From positions 8,426,001 to 8,490,000 of the forward strand of contig NZ_CP114036.1 in assembly GCF_026898115.1 (NCBI RefSeq): DNA of 64,000 bases, in the 5' to 3' direction. The position numbers and the translations under genes were made by a program. The DNA is from Streptomyces sp. S465. Its GTDB lineage: Bacteria; Actinomycetota; Actinomycetes; Streptomycetales; Streptomycetaceae. The notes below the pieces were generated by a model that was not told where the DNA came from, searched no databases, and saw only the letters and a list, made by a program, of their open reading frames with translations. Shown here piece by piece: positions 1 through 8,556 of the stretch; within the stretch, counting starts at the first letter, position 1, and each line of letters opens with the position of its first letter.

Positions 1-918
1 GGTCTGCTGGTACAGCGGCAGATACAGCGAGCAGCCGAACATGACCACCCCGCCCACCAGGATCAGCGAGGACGCCAGGGGGAAGTTGCGGTGTCCGGTG
101 AAGATGCGCAGCGGCATGAGCGGTTCGGCCGCGCGGCGCTGCCGGGCGACGAACGCGGCCACGCCCACCGCGGCCAGGACGAACAGCCCCAGGATCTGCC
201 ACGAGGTCCACCGATAGGTGGAACCGGCCCAGGTGGCGGCCAGGGTGAGGGCGCAGACGGTGACCGTCATCACCGCGATGCCCGGCCAGTCGATCCGGGC
301 CTTGGCGCGGGTGGCGGGCAGCCGCAGCATCAGCTGGCACCAGATCAGGGTGAGGACGCCGAGCGGCAGATTGATGAAGAAGGCCCAGCGCCAGCCGAGG
401 TGGCCGGTGATGAAGCCGCCGAGCAGCGGGCCGCCGATGGTGCCGACGGCCATGATGGAGGCGGTCATGCCCTGGTAGCGGCCCCGCTCCCGGGGCGGGG
501 CCAGCGAGGCGATCAGGGCGAAGGCCCCGGCGCCGATACCGCCCGCGCCCAGGCCCTGGAGGGCCCGGAAGACGATCAGCTGGGTCATCGAGTGGGCCGC
601 GCCGGACAGCGCCGAGCCGAGCACGAAGACGACGACGGCGATCAGGTACATGTGCTTGCGGCCGTACAGATCGCCGAATTTGCCCCAGACGGGGGTGGAG
701 GCGGCGGTGGCCAGGGTGTAGGCGGTCACCACCCAGGAGATGTGCTCCAGGCCGCCGAGATCGCCCACGATCGTCGGCATCGCGGTGCCGACGATCGTGG
801 CGTCGAGCATCGACAGCAGCATCGCGAGCAGGACACCGAGCAGGGCCGGACGGACGTTCTTCGGGGCGGGTTGCGGCGGGGCGGGACTGCCGGACCGGGG
901 TGCGTCGGATACGGACAT
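1..918 (-). CDS. MFS multidrug exporter, DHA2 (EmrB/QacA) type, partial
   Basis: The gene reads off the left edge, so only the first 306 residues are present. The ATG at 918 opens a short Pro-rich cytoplasmic tail followed by membrane helices. The first helix carries LDATIVGTAMPTIVGDL (about residues 39-55), typical of 14-helix DHA2 drug:proton antiporters. The helix 2-3 loop has the MFS motif A form GKFGDLYGRKHMY. Motif C-like glycines (GTIGGPLLGG) lie near residue 160. The family exports hydrophobic drugs or antibiotics across the plasma membrane in exchange for protons; the substrate here is unknown. It stands alone, facing away from the CAP-domain gene. Confident on family, not on role. 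Confidence 0.9.
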   Translation of the reverse strand, partial: MSVSDAPRSGSPAPPQPAPKNVRPALLGVLLAMLLSMLDATIVGTAMPTIVGDLGGLEHISWVVTAYTLATAASTPVWGKFGDLYGRKHMYLIAVVVFVLGSALSGAAHSMTQLIVFRALQGLGAGGIGAGAFALIASLAPPRERGRYQGMTASIMAVGTIGGPLLGGFITGHLGWRWAFFINLPLGVLTLIWCQLMLRLPATRAKARIDWPGIAVMTVTVCALTLAATWAGSTYRWTSWQILGLFVLAAVGVAAFVARQRRAAEPLMPLRIFTGHRNFPLASSLILVGGVVMFGCSLYLPLYQQT

Positions 919-1464
919 GACTGATCACTTCCTTCTCGGCGCGCTCGGCGCGGGGGTCCTCACAGAAGAGCACACCGAATAAAGAAGTGCAACGACTCAA
1001 CTTTTACACTCGATCCACCTACGGGGGAGGGTCCCGGGGCCGAGGCGATGGGCGCCGTGAGCACTTCCCCGGCAAGGAGGGTCCTGATCTTCGACCAGGA
1101 CTCCGACCGGTAGGCCGCCCTCCGCCGGGCGATGACATCTCTCACACCGGACGCCCGAGCGCAGGGCGTGGAGCGGTGCGCATCGACGAGGCGACATAGG
1201 AGCTCTTGTCCGCCCTGTCGGACATGAGTGATTCCAGGGGTCGTGCTCCCCGGCGCCACCGGCGCTTCGTCCACGCGCCTGGTCGCCGGGTTTTCCTGAT
1301 GCCGCGTCGGGCCGCCTGAGTCCTCCCCGGAACCGGCTCAGCATGTCTCGCCGCTGAGCGCAAGCTCAGGTCCTCGCTACGAACCCGTGTCGTACGAACA
1401 CGTGTTGCCTCGCGCGGCCGGCCGCTCCAAGAATGACGGGCCTCAACCGAGTGTGAGGTCACGT
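919..1464. other. Intergenic region between MFS exporter and CAP-protein gene
   Basis: I find no convincing gene in these 546 bases; the short open frames lack ribosome sites and family features. A distinctly AT-rich patch at about 977-1012 lies 60-90 bases upstream of the exporter start and is the likeliest place for its promoter and operator. Further on, a short palindrome around TCGTACGA (about 1391-1398) lies upstream of the CAP-protein gene. Confidence 0.5.
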
Positions 1465-1983
1465 ATGAGCAAGCACCGCAGCAGCACGACGCACCAGCGC
1501 TCCATAGCCATCGCCGCGCTCGCCGCGGCCGCCGTGGGCATTCCCTCGGCGGCGATGGCACAGTCCGCCGCACCCGCGGGCGCCCCCTCCGCCGCCTCCA
1601 CGGCGGCCACCGCCCGGCAGGAGGTGGTGGATCTCGTCAACAGCGAGCGCGCCAAGGCCGGTTGTCAGCCGCTGACCGTGAACGAGAAGCTGACCGAGGC
1701 CGCCCAGGACCACAGCGAGGACATGGCGGCCCACGGCACGATGTCGCACACCGGCTCCGACGGGTCCTCCCCGGGCGACCGGATCGAGCGGGCGGGCTAC
1801 AGCTGGAGCACCTACGGCGAGAACGTGGCCTACGGCTACGGCTCGGCCAAGAGCGTCATGGCCGGCTGGATGTCCAGCCCCGGCCACAAGGCCAACATTC
1901 TGAACTGCGACTTCAAGGAGATCGGCGTCGGCCTGGCGCAGCCCGGCAACTACTGGACGCAGGACTTCGGCACCGCCCGGTAG
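1465..1983 (+). CDS. Secreted CAP-domain (SCP/PR-1-like) protein
   Basis: This 172-residue protein has a Sec signal peptide: a basic N-terminus (MSKHRSS), an Ala-rich hydrophobic core and a probable cleavage after AMA (about residue 32). An Ala/Ser-rich linker follows, then one CAP domain filling the rest. The domain shows VVDLVNSERAKAG at its start, a His in the MSHTG segment, GENVAYG, and SPGHKANILNCDFKEIGVG near the end. The His and Glu positions match the CAP cavity tetrad. I chose the ATG at 1465 because GAGG at 1455-1458 precedes it with good spacing; an in-frame start at 1387 would spoil the signal peptide. Bacterial CAP proteins are extracellular and mostly of unknown function. Its stop is one base from the stop of the convergent TetR gene. 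Confidence 0.9.
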   Translation: MSKHRSSTTHQRSIAIAALAAAAVGIPSAAMAQSAAPAGAPSAASTAATARQEVVDLVNSERAKAGCQPLTVNEKLTEAAQDHSEDMAAHGTMSHTGSDGSSPGDRIERAGYSWSTYGENVAYGYGSAKSVMAGWMSSPGHKANILNCDFKEIGVGLAQPGNYWTQDFGTAR

Positions 1984-1984
1984 C

Positions 1985-2668
1985 TCAGCGCTCCGGGGCC
2001 CGGTGCGACCGGCCCAGCCGCAGTGGCGCCGGTGGCGGGAGCGGGCGGGCCGGCTCGGCCCGCCCGGTCTCGAAGGACCGCAGGAGGTGGGCGACCAGCC
2101 GCCGGGACGCGGCCGGTGCGGTCCGGGCGTCGCCGATGACACCCCGGTTGGCCATGAAGACGAGGGTGAGATCCGAGAGGTCGAAGTCCTGGCGCAGCCG
2201 ACCCGCGGCCTTGGCGCGCCGGACCACCTCGGCGAAGCCCTCCTCGATGCGCCGGCGCTCCCGCTCGAAGCCGGCCATGTCGGGGAACGACGACAGGAAG
2301 GCGTCGCTGAACCCCCGGTCCTGCGCCTGCGAGGCGCACACCGACTCGATGGTCCGGCAGAACCCCCGCCAGGGGTCGTCGTCGGCCAGGGCCTCCTCCA
2401 TGCTCGCCCGGCACACGGACAGCTCGTCCGAGAACACCGCGGTGACCAGCGCGTCGCGGGTGGGGAAGCGCCGGTAGAGGGTGGCCACCCCGACCCGGGC
2501 GTGCCGCGCGATGGTGGCCATCGGCACATCGATCCCGCGCGAGACGAACAGCGCACGGGCCGCGTCCAGAACGCGCCGCCGGTTGAGCTCCGCGTCGGCG
2601 CGCAGCCCGGTGCCCCCGACGGCCGGGACACCGGTGGCGGGCGCTGTAGGCGAGAGGCGAGCAGGCAT
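1985..2668 (-). CDS. TetR-family transcriptional regulator
   Basis: This repressor-type protein has an N-terminal TetR helix-turn-helix: RRVLDAARALFVSRGIDVPM, then IARHARVGVATLYRRFPTRDAL, with the recognition-helix signature GVATLYRRFPTR. A C-terminal ligand-binding region follows. I chose the ATG at 2668 because AAGGTGAG lies just upstream; an alternative ATG at 2692 would add eight residues but has no ribosome site. The gene is divergent from the HelD-type helicase at 2822. The shared spacer carries TGCCATAAA near its own start and the reverse complement near the helicase, a plausible operator pair. It probably represses itself and perhaps the helicase. Its ligand is unknown. Confidence 0.9.
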   Translation of the reverse strand: MPARLSPTAPATGVPAVGGTGLRADAELNRRRVLDAARALFVSRGIDVPMATIARHARVGVATLYRRFPTRDALVTAVFSDELSVCRASMEEALADDDPWRGFCRTIESVCASQAQDRGFSDAFLSSFPDMAGFERERRRIEEGFAEVVRRAKAAGRLRQDFDLSDLTLVFMANRGVIGDARTAPAASRRLVAHLLRSFETGRAEPARPLPPPAPLRLGRSHRAPER

Positions 2669-2686
2669 GTGTCTCACCTTACGCCG

Positions 2687-2778
2687 TGCCATAAACAGAG
2701 AAACGCCCCTGCCGCCTTGACGGCCGGGGCGTTTCTCCGCGTATATTGGGGATTTCCATGTGCCAATGTTTTATGGCA
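2687..2778. promoter_or_regulatory. tetR/helD divergent promoter region with operator-like repeats and nested hairpin
   Basis: TGCCATAAA (2687-2695) recurs inverted as TTTATGGCA (2770-2778). The right copy also forms its own palindrome, TGCCA-N8-TGGCA (2761-2778). Between them is a long nested hairpin: AGAAACGCCCC (2699-2709) pairs with GGGGCGTTTCT (2726-2736), and GCCG (2711-2714) with CGGC (2721-2724). A promoter for the helicase fits inside: TTGACG at 2717-2722 and TATATT at 2742-2747, with a 19-base spacer. Because the flanking genes diverge, the hairpin is unlikely to be a terminator; it is better read as an operator. Confidence 0.55.
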
Positions 2779-2821
2779 TGCGGAAACCTGATGAAGTCAT
2801 CGTATCCCGGCGGGAGTCGCA

Positions 2822-5128
2822 TTGTCAAATGAGGAAATGGACCGTGAGCAAGAATTCCTCGATCTGCTCAACGGGCGCCTCGCCGAACTCACGGCGCACG
2901 CCGAGGAGGCGGTGACCGAGGCCCTGTCCCTGGAGGGCACCACCTTCCAGGCCCGGCTGGAGCGCGATGTGCTGGTGGCCGAGCGGTCCGGACTGCTCGC
3001 CGCGTTCGAGGCGGGGGAGCGCGGGCTGTGCTTCGGCCGGCTGCTGTTCCGCGACGGCCGCGACCACCACATCGGCCGTATCGGCATCCGCCGCGACGAC
3101 GCGGACCGCACCCCGCTGGTCATCGACTGGCGGGCCGATGTGGCGCGTCCGTTCTACCTCGCCACCGGCCACACCCCCATGGGGCTGCGCCGCAGGCGCC
3201 ACATCACCACCGAGGGCCCTAAGGTCACCGGGCTGCACGACGAGATCCTGGACCTTGACGACACCGTGCGGACCGGGCACGAGGGGTCCGACGCGGACGC
3301 CGTGCTGCTGGCCGCGCTGGACGCCGCGCGCACCGGCCGGATGCATGACATCGTGCAGACCATCCAGGCCGAACAGGACCGGATCATCCGCGCCCCGCAC
3401 CACGGGGTGCATGTCGTCGAGGGCGGCCCCGGCACCGGGAAAACCGTCGTCGCGCTGCACCGTGCCGCGTATCTGCTCTACGCGCACCGCGAGTCGCTGG
3501 CCCGCCGCGCGGTGCTGGTCGTCGGGCCCAACCCGGCGTTCCTCGGTTACATCGCAGAGGTGCTGCCCTCGCTCGGCGAGACGGGTGTGCTGCTCGCCAC
3601 GCTCGGCGAGCTCTTCCCCGGGGTGACGGCCACCGGCACCGACACCCCCGAGGCCGCCGAGGTCAAGGGCCGCGCCGGGATGGCGGACGTCCTGGCCCGC
3701 TTCGTACGCGACCGGCAGTCGCTGCCCGACCCGGCGATCGTGATCGACCACGACGACGGTGAGCTGGTCCTGGACCGGGACATCGCCTCCGAGGCGGGCC
3801 ACAAGGCCCGGGAGACCGGGCTGCCGCACAACCTGGCCCGGCCGCACTTCGCGTTCCGGGTCATCGACGCCCTCACCGACCAGCTCGTCGACCGGATCGG
3901 CGCGGACCCCTACGGCGGGCCCAACCTCCTCGGCGCGGACGACATCGCCCAGCTCGGCAAGGCGATCGCGGTCAACCCCGAGGTGCACGCCGCCATCGAG
4001 GAGCTGTGGCCGGCCCTCACCCCGGAGCGGCTGGTGGCCGACTTCCTCGCCGACCCCGTCCACCTCCCCGAAGCCGACGCCGCCGCGATCCGCCGCACCG
4101 GCGGCGAGTGGACCCCCGCCGACGTCCCGCTGCTGGACGAGGCCGCCGAACTCCTCGGCCACGACGACGCGGCGGCCCGCGCCCGCGAGGAGGCCGAGCG
4201 CCAGGAGCGCATCGACTACGCGCAGGGCGTGCTCGACCTCTCCTACGGCTCGCGCACCCAGGAGTTCGAGGACCGCGACGACGAGGAGTCGGAGGTGCTG
4301 GCCGCCCATGACCTGATCGACGCCGAACGGCTGGCGGACCGCGCCGAGGAGCGCGACCACCGCAGCGCCGCCGAACGCGCCGCCGCCGACCGCACCTGGG
4401 CCTTCGGCCACATCATCGTGGACGAGGCCCAGGAGCTGTCCGCGATGGCGTGGCGGCTGCTGATGCGGCGCAGCCCCACCCGTTCGATGACCCTGGTCGG
4501 CGACCCCGCGCAGACCGCGGAACCGGGCGGCTGCGGCTCCTGGTCCGCGATCCTGGCGCCGTACGTCGGCGATCGCTGGGAGCACACCCGGCTCGGCGTC
4601 AACTACCGCACACCCACCGAGATCATGGAGGTCGCGGCCCGGGTGGCGCGCACCGCCGACCCCGCCTTCACCCCGCCGCGCTCGGTCCGCGCCACCGGCG
4701 CACGGCCCTGGGCGGAGCGCACCGGCGATCTGCCCGGCGCGGTGGCCGCGGCCGTGGCGCGGGAGACCCGTGCCGAGGGCCGGCTGGCGGTGATCGCCCC
4801 GAGGGACCGCCATGCCGCGCTGTCGGCCGCCCTCCCGGACGCGTCCACCGGCCGCTCCCCGGACCTGACCAGCCCGGTGGTCCTGCTCGACCCCCGGCAG
4901 GCCAAGGGGCTCGAGTTCGACACGGTGATCGTGGCCGAGCCCGCGGAGTTCGGCACCAGCGACCTCTATGTGGCGCTCACCCGGGCCACCCAGCGGCTGG
5001 GCGTGGTGCACACCGGTGAGCTGCCGGCGGGCCTGGACGACCTGGCCGGCCCGGTCGATCAGGAGGAACCCGACGGCTCCGCGGGGACGGTGATGTCCCG
5101 GAACTCCGCTCGGGCGTCCTCGGTGTAG
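2822..5128 (+). CDS. helD: HelD-family UvrD/Rep-like helicase (RNA polymerase recycling type)
   Basis: This 768-residue superfamily-1 helicase-like ATPase has a charged coiled-coil N-terminal arm (residues 1-60) and Walker A GGPGTGKT at 201-208. It also has a Walker B-type VDEAQELS near 533, a GDPAQTAEPGG motif, and C-terminal motifs QAKGLEFDTVIVAEP and LYVALTRAT. Length and the N-terminal arm match HelD of Gram-positive bacteria, which binds RNA polymerase and frees stalled complexes. The Streptomyces HelR branch also protects the polymerase from rifamycins. The start is TTG at 2822, with GGGAG at 2811-2815 at normal spacing; the ATG at 2837 has a ribosome site too close. The last 70 bases overlap the convergent gene. 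It could be HelD or HelR; the sequence alone does not separate them. Confidence 0.85.
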   Translation: MSNEEMDREQEFLDLLNGRLAELTAHAEEAVTEALSLEGTTFQARLERDVLVAERSGLLAAFEAGERGLCFGRLLFRDGRDHHIGRIGIRRDDADRTPLVIDWRADVARPFYLATGHTPMGLRRRRHITTEGPKVTGLHDEILDLDDTVRTGHEGSDADAVLLAALDAARTGRMHDIVQTIQAEQDRIIRAPHHGVHVVEGGPGTGKTVVALHRAAYLLYAHRESLARRAVLVVGPNPAFLGYIAEVLPSLGETGVLLATLGELFPGVTATGTDTPEAAEVKGRAGMADVLARFVRDRQSLPDPAIVIDHDDGELVLDRDIASEAGHKARETGLPHNLARPHFAFRVIDALTDQLVDRIGADPYGGPNLLGADDIAQLGKAIAVNPEVHAAIEELWPALTPERLVADFLADPVHLPEADAAAIRRTGGEWTPADVPLLDEAAELLGHDDAAARAREEAERQERIDYAQGVLDLSYGSRTQEFEDRDDEESEVLAAHDLIDAERLADRAEERDHRSAAERAAADRTWAFGHIIVDEAQELSAMAWRLLMRRSPTRSMTLVGDPAQTAEPGGCGSWSAILAPYVGDRWEHTRLGVNYRTPTEIMEVAARVARTADPAFTPPRSVRATGARPWAERTGDLPGAVAAAVARETRAEGRLAVIAPRDRHAALSAALPDASTGRSPDLTSPVVLLDPRQAKGLEFDTVIVAEPAEFGTSDLYVALTRATQRLGVVHTGELPAGLDDLAGPVDQEEPDGSAGTVMSRNSARASSV

Positions 5129-5754
5129 GCGCCCACGCTGCCCGCCGTGTACGGGCGTTCGGTGTCGGTGAAGCCCACCACCTGGCGGTCGTCCACCGAC
5201 ACCGTCATCCGCTGACCGCGCTGCCGAACTCGCACGTCCGACCAGTCACCGACCGGGAAGGGGCTGGTGCCGGTGGCCAGGAACCGCTGCCCGCCCCGAT
5301 AGGCCGGGTCCCGTTTGCCCAGCTCCCAGCCGTTCGGCTTGAGCGCCACGTAGTAGAAGTGCTCCGGGTCGGTGTACGCCCACACCAGCCACGCCACTTC
5401 CCAGGGATTGGGCTCGGGTGTGCGCAGTTGCTCCGCCGTGCGCATCCGGGCCCGGAAGTCCACGCGCTCGTAGCGGGCGGTGGAGACCACCAGACAGGCG
5501 TGGGTACGGTCCTCCCGGCGGGCCGCCCGCGGGGTGAGCGTCAGCTCGTCCACCCCGCCGACGTTCCCGCCGTAGCCGTGGAACACCGAGCGCCAGGGGC
5601 CGTGCACCGAACCGTCCCGCCAGGTCTCGACGTTGTCCGGCGGCCGCTTCTCGTCCCATACGCCGGACAGCGCGAGCACCCCGGCCACCACGAGGGCGAA
5701 GGCCAGCACCAGCCCGCCGACACGCCACCAGGTACGCCCTCGTAATGACGTCAT
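5059..5754 (-). CDS. Membrane-anchored DUF1080/LamG-like sugar-binding or hydrolase-like protein
   Basis: This 231-residue protein has one N-terminal membrane helix (about residues 11-31) and an extracellular domain. The domain resembles the beta-sandwich DUF1080 (3-keto-disaccharide hydrolase-like)/concanavalin fold, with segments such as DFRARMRTAEQLR, WLVWAYTDPEHFYYVALKPNGWELGK and WSDVRVRQRGQRMTVSVDD. I see no clear catalytic residues, so carbohydrate binding is as likely as hydrolysis. Its ATG overlaps the epimerase stop as ATGA, so the two are translationally coupled and it probably serves the same extracellular polysaccharide. Its 3' end overlaps the convergent helicase gene by 70 bases. 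The fold call is by pattern only. Confidence 0.7.
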   Translation of the reverse strand: MTSLRGRTWWRVGGLVLAFALVVAGVLALSGVWDEKRPPDNVETWRDGSVHGPWRSVFHGYGGNVGGVDELTLTPRAARREDRTHACLVVSTARYERVDFRARMRTAEQLRTPEPNPWEVAWLVWAYTDPEHFYYVALKPNGWELGKRDPAYRGGQRFLATGTSPFPVGDWSDVRVRQRGQRMTVSVDDRQVVGFTDTERPYTAGSVGAYTEDARAEFRDITVPAEPSGSS

Positions 5755-6968
5755 GCCACCGGATCATACGAGCCCGGCGCGACGCGCCGCGCGGTGTTCA
5801 CCGCCTCCTCGGGGCCGAAGTCCTCGGTGAGCCGGGCCACGATGCGCTCGGCGGCCCGGCCGTCGCCGAACGGATTCCCCGCCCCGGCCATCCGCGCGTA
5901 CTCCCGCGGATCGTCCAGCAGCTGACCGGCGGCGGCGAGGATCGTCTCCGGGTCCGTGCCCACCAGCCGCGCCGCGCCCGCCTCCACCGCCTCCGGGCGT
6001 TCGGTGGTGGTCCGCAGCACCAGCGCGGGCTTGCCCAGGCTCGGGGCCTCCTCCTGGAGTCCGCCGGAGTCGGTCAGCACCAGATCGCAGTCGGCGAGGG
6101 TGGCGGCGAAGTCCAGATAGTCCAGCGGGTCCACCACCCGCACCCCCGGATGGCCTTCCAGCTCCGGCAGCAGCGCCTCCCGCACCGCGGGACTGCGGTG
6201 CAGCGGCAGCACCAGCTCCACATCGCCGCGGTCGGCCAGCCGGCGCAGCGCCGCGCCCATGGACCGCATCCTTTCCCCTTGGTTCTCCCGGCGGTGCAGG
6301 GTCAGCAGCACCTTGCGGTGCGCGGTGCGGAAGACGCTTGCCCCGGCGCCCTCCTTCAGCACCCACAGCAGATTGTCGATGACCGTGTTGCCCGTGGTGA
6401 TCACCTGCTCGGACGGTACGCCCTCGGCCAGCAGCTGGGCGGCGGACCGGCCGGTAGGGGCGAAGTGCCAGCGCGCCACCCGGCCGATCATCCGCCGGTT
6501 GAGCTCCTCCGGAAACGGGTTGTCCAGGACGCCGGTACGCAGTCCCGCCTCGACATGGGCCACCGGTACGCGCTCGTAGAACGCGGCCAGCGCACCGCAC
6601 AGCGCCGTGGTGGTGTCGCCCTGGACCACCACCAGATCCGGCCGTTCGGCGCGGATCACCGTGCCCAGGCCGTCCACCAGCCGGGCGGTCAGCTCCGACA
6701 GCCGCTGCCGGTCCCGCATCACGGCCAGGTCGGTCTTCACCCCGACCCCCAGCAGCCCGAGCATCTGCTGGAGCATCTCCCGGTGCTGACCGGTGGTCAC
6801 CACGACCGGCTGGAACAGCGCGGAGGCGGCCATCGCCCGGACCACCGGGGCCAGTTTGATCGCCTCCGGTCGGGTGCCGAGCACCAGCATGGTGCGCACG
6901 GTGCGGGGCGGACGCGGCGCGGACGCCTCGTCCACGGACAGGGACACGGGTCTGCCGATGAGGGACAT
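5751..6968 (-). CDS. wecB: UDP-N-acetylglucosamine 2-epimerase, non-hydrolysing
   Basis: This 405-residue enzyme should interconvert UDP-GlcNAc and UDP-ManNAc in the cytoplasm. Motifs in order are LVLGTRPEAIKLAPV (29-43), TTGQHREML, VVVQGDTTTAL (114-123, with Asp118), HVEAGLRTG (138-146), PFPEELNRRM (151-160), TLHRRENQG and TDSGGLQEEA. These are the substrate-binding and catalytic positions of the WecB/MnaA family. The ATG at 6968 follows AAGGAG with ideal spacing. The open frame continues far upstream, but that part overlaps the synthase gene in another frame. It lies downstream of the GT2 synthase and is coupled to the DUF1080-like gene, pointing to UDP-ManNAc supply for a polymer made here. 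Confidence 0.93.
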   Translation of the reverse strand: MSLIGRPVSLSVDEASAPRPPRTVRTMLVLGTRPEAIKLAPVVRAMAASALFQPVVVTTGQHREMLQQMLGLLGVGVKTDLAVMRDRQRLSELTARLVDGLGTVIRAERPDLVVVQGDTTTALCGALAAFYERVPVAHVEAGLRTGVLDNPFPEELNRRMIGRVARWHFAPTGRSAAQLLAEGVPSEQVITTGNTVIDNLLWVLKEGAGASVFRTAHRKVLLTLHRRENQGERMRSMGAALRRLADRGDVELVLPLHRSPAVREALLPELEGHPGVRVVDPLDYLDFAATLADCDLVLTDSGGLQEEAPSLGKPALVLRTTTERPEAVEAGAARLVGTDPETILAAAGQLLDDPREYARMAGAGNPFGDGRAAERIVARLTEDFGPEEAVNTARRVAPGSYDPVA

Positions 6969-7075
6969 GGGTCTCCTTGACGAGCGGAGCGGAAGGAGCG
7001 GAAGAAGCGGTGCGAGCGGGTGGCGCGGGGTGCGGGGGGTGCGGCGGAACCGGGTGGTGCACGGGTGCGGGCGGA
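6969..7075. other. Spacer between GT2 synthase and epimerase genes
   Basis: This 107-base spacer has a strand-asymmetric run: mostly G and A on the plus strand, with repeats of GCGGA-like and GCGGGG-like units. It carries the epimerase ribosome site next to 6968. I see no clear promoter or terminator, so the two genes are probably co-transcribed. Confidence 0.4.
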
Positions 7076-8317
7076 TCAGCTGCGGGCGGTCTTGAGCCAG
7101 GTGCGCTTTCCGGTGACGGCCCGCCACAGCCCCCACCAGCCCGCGGCGAACCAGATGTAGCCGTAGATCACGAAGACATGGCCGAGCAGTACCGCGCGGA
7201 GCGCGCCGAGCGTGGATTCGCGCCGGCGGTAGACGAAGCCGTAGATCCAGGCCGCGGTGAACGAGAGCAGATACGGGCCGAGGAACCACATGGTGGAGAC
7301 CAGCGGCCGGCCGGCCTGGAGGGAACCGGCGATCGTGCCGACGACCGCCACCAGGAAGGACAGCGGCAGCAGCGAGGTGAGCAGGATCAGCACCGGACTG
7401 GACAGGTGGTAGATCAGGTCCATCGCGGCCCGGCCGGGCACATCCCGCAGGATCAGCGGAACCAGGTTGGCCGACTGCAGATGCCCCTGGAACCAGCGGG
7501 ACCGCTGGCGGACCAGCCGCCGCAGATCCAGGACGGCCTGCTGCGAGACGGCCGCCGTGGTGCAGTGCTGATTGGTCCAGCCGCGGGCGATCAGCCGCAC
7601 CCCGAGGTCCAGGTCCTCGGTGAGGCTGTCGCTCCAGGGCTTCTCGCCCAGCGTGTCGAGCGCGGACAGCCGCATGAACTGGCCGTTGCCGCCCATGCCG
7701 ACGCTGCCGATGAAACGGCGGGCGCTTTGGAAGATGTCGCCGTAGACGACGAACTCCATGTCCTGCATCCGGGCCAGCAGCCCCGCCCGGCGGTTGTACA
7801 TCCGGACGCCGATCTGGGTCGCCCCGGTCCGCGGGTCGTTGAAGAACGGGTCGACCGCCTCGATCACATGCGGGTCCAGCCGGCCGTCCGCGTCCACCAC
7901 ACAGACGATGACGTCGTCCGGGTCCCGGCCGCCGAGCAGCCCGGAAGCGCGCAGCAGACGCACCCCGTCGTTGAGGGCCGCGCCCTTGCCGAGCCGGGCG
8001 TTCGGCAGCGTGCGCTGATGGAGCCACACCCGCTCGGGGTCCGCGGACCGCGCGATCTCGGCGGTCCGGTCGTCGGAGGCGTCGTCGATGACCAGGGCGA
8101 CGCATTTCCCGGCGGGCAGGGCGGTGATCCGCGCAAGGCTTTCGGCCAGTACTTTCTCCTCGTTCAGACAGGCGAGCAGAAAGACGTAGAAGCGTTGGTC
8201 ACCGGAGCCGGAATGGTGCGGAAGCCGGCGCCGGGACAGCAGGAACAGACCGAAATTGTAGGTACCCGCCATCACGATGATGGCGACGCTGGCCCATATC
8301 AGGGGCTCATCGGTCAC
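7076..8317 (-). CDS. Processive family 2 glycosyltransferase (polysaccharide synthase)
   Basis: This 413-residue membrane synthase has one N-terminal membrane helix (about 5-28), a cytoplasmic GT-A domain and three or four C-terminal helices (about 300-400). Catalytic signatures are in the right order: ACLNEEKVL (49-57), IDDASDD (77-83), the metal-binding DAD (142-144), GGNGQFMR (209-216), the general-base TEDLDLG (233-239) and QRSRWFQG (271-278). ED plus QxxRW marks processive beta-synthases such as cellulose, hyaluronan and PNAG synthases. It inverts at the anomeric carbon and secretes the growing chain. The start overlaps the upstream small membrane protein as ATGA. With the adjacent epimerase, UDP-ManNAc or UDP-GlcNAc is the likely donor; this is inference. 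Confidence 0.92.
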   Translation of the reverse strand: MTDEPLIWASVAIIVMAGTYNFGLFLLSRRRLPHHSGSGDQRFYVFLLACLNEEKVLAESLARITALPAGKCVALVIDDASDDRTAEIARSADPERVWLHQRTLPNARLGKGAALNDGVRLLRASGLLGGRDPDDVIVCVVDADGRLDPHVIEAVDPFFNDPRTGATQIGVRMYNRRAGLLARMQDMEFVVYGDIFQSARRFIGSVGMGGNGQFMRLSALDTLGEKPWSDSLTEDLDLGVRLIARGWTNQHCTTAAVSQQAVLDLRRLVRQRSRWFQGHLQSANLVPLILRDVPGRAAMDLIYHLSSPVLILLTSLLPLSFLVAVVGTIAGSLQAGRPLVSTMWFLGPYLLSFTAAWIYGFVYRRRESTLGALRAVLLGHVFVIYGYIWFAAGWWGLWRAVTGKRTWLKTARS

Positions 8318-8556
8318 GTCCGGTCCACCGCGGACAGGTCCTTGGCCCCGGAGGCTGTGGAACCGGTCGCGGAGGGGCGGACGCGCAGCCTTGATCGTGC
8401 CACCAGCAGGCCGATGACTATCAGGCAGTACAAGAGAAAACCCGCCCCGGCGGTTGCCTGCAAAGCCCTGGCAACCGGAATTCCGGGAATCATTTCCGGC
8501 GCCGCGGCCAGGCCGACCAAGGGCAGCACTGATCCCACAGCAGACCTACCGTACAT
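8314..8556 (-). CDS. Small two-helix membrane protein coupled to the polysaccharide synthase
   Basis: An 80-residue protein with two hydrophobic stretches (about residues 8-25 and 30-52) and a basic then polar C-terminal tail. I recognise no family. I chose the ATG at 8556 because a G-rich ribosome site precedes it; a longer frame from 8604 lacks one. Its stop overlaps the synthase start by four bases, so the two are made together. Small membrane partners of this kind accompany several polysaccharide synthases, so a role as an accessory subunit is plausible but not shown. Confidence 0.65.
   Translation of the reverse strand: MYGRSAVGSVLPLVGLAAAPEMIPGIPVARALQATAGAGFLLYCLIVIGLLVARSRLRVRPSATGSTASGAKDLSAVDRT

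Noticed and set aside
91..924. Plus-strand frame of 277 codons opposite the MFS exporter
   Set aside because: The minus strand gives a clear DHA2 transporter; the plus frame is a Gly/Arg/Glu-rich shadow.
960..1344. Short frames in the exporter/CAP-protein spacer
   Set aside because: They have overlapping frames on both strands, no ribosome sites and no recognisable motif.
2699..2736. Terminator reading of the tetR/helD hairpin
   Set aside because: The genes on both sides diverge from it, so neither transcript would end there.
6969..8105. N-terminal extension of the epimerase frame through the GT2 gene
   Set aside because: The epimerase has an excellent ribosome site and start at 6968; the upstream frame is a shadow of the synthase.
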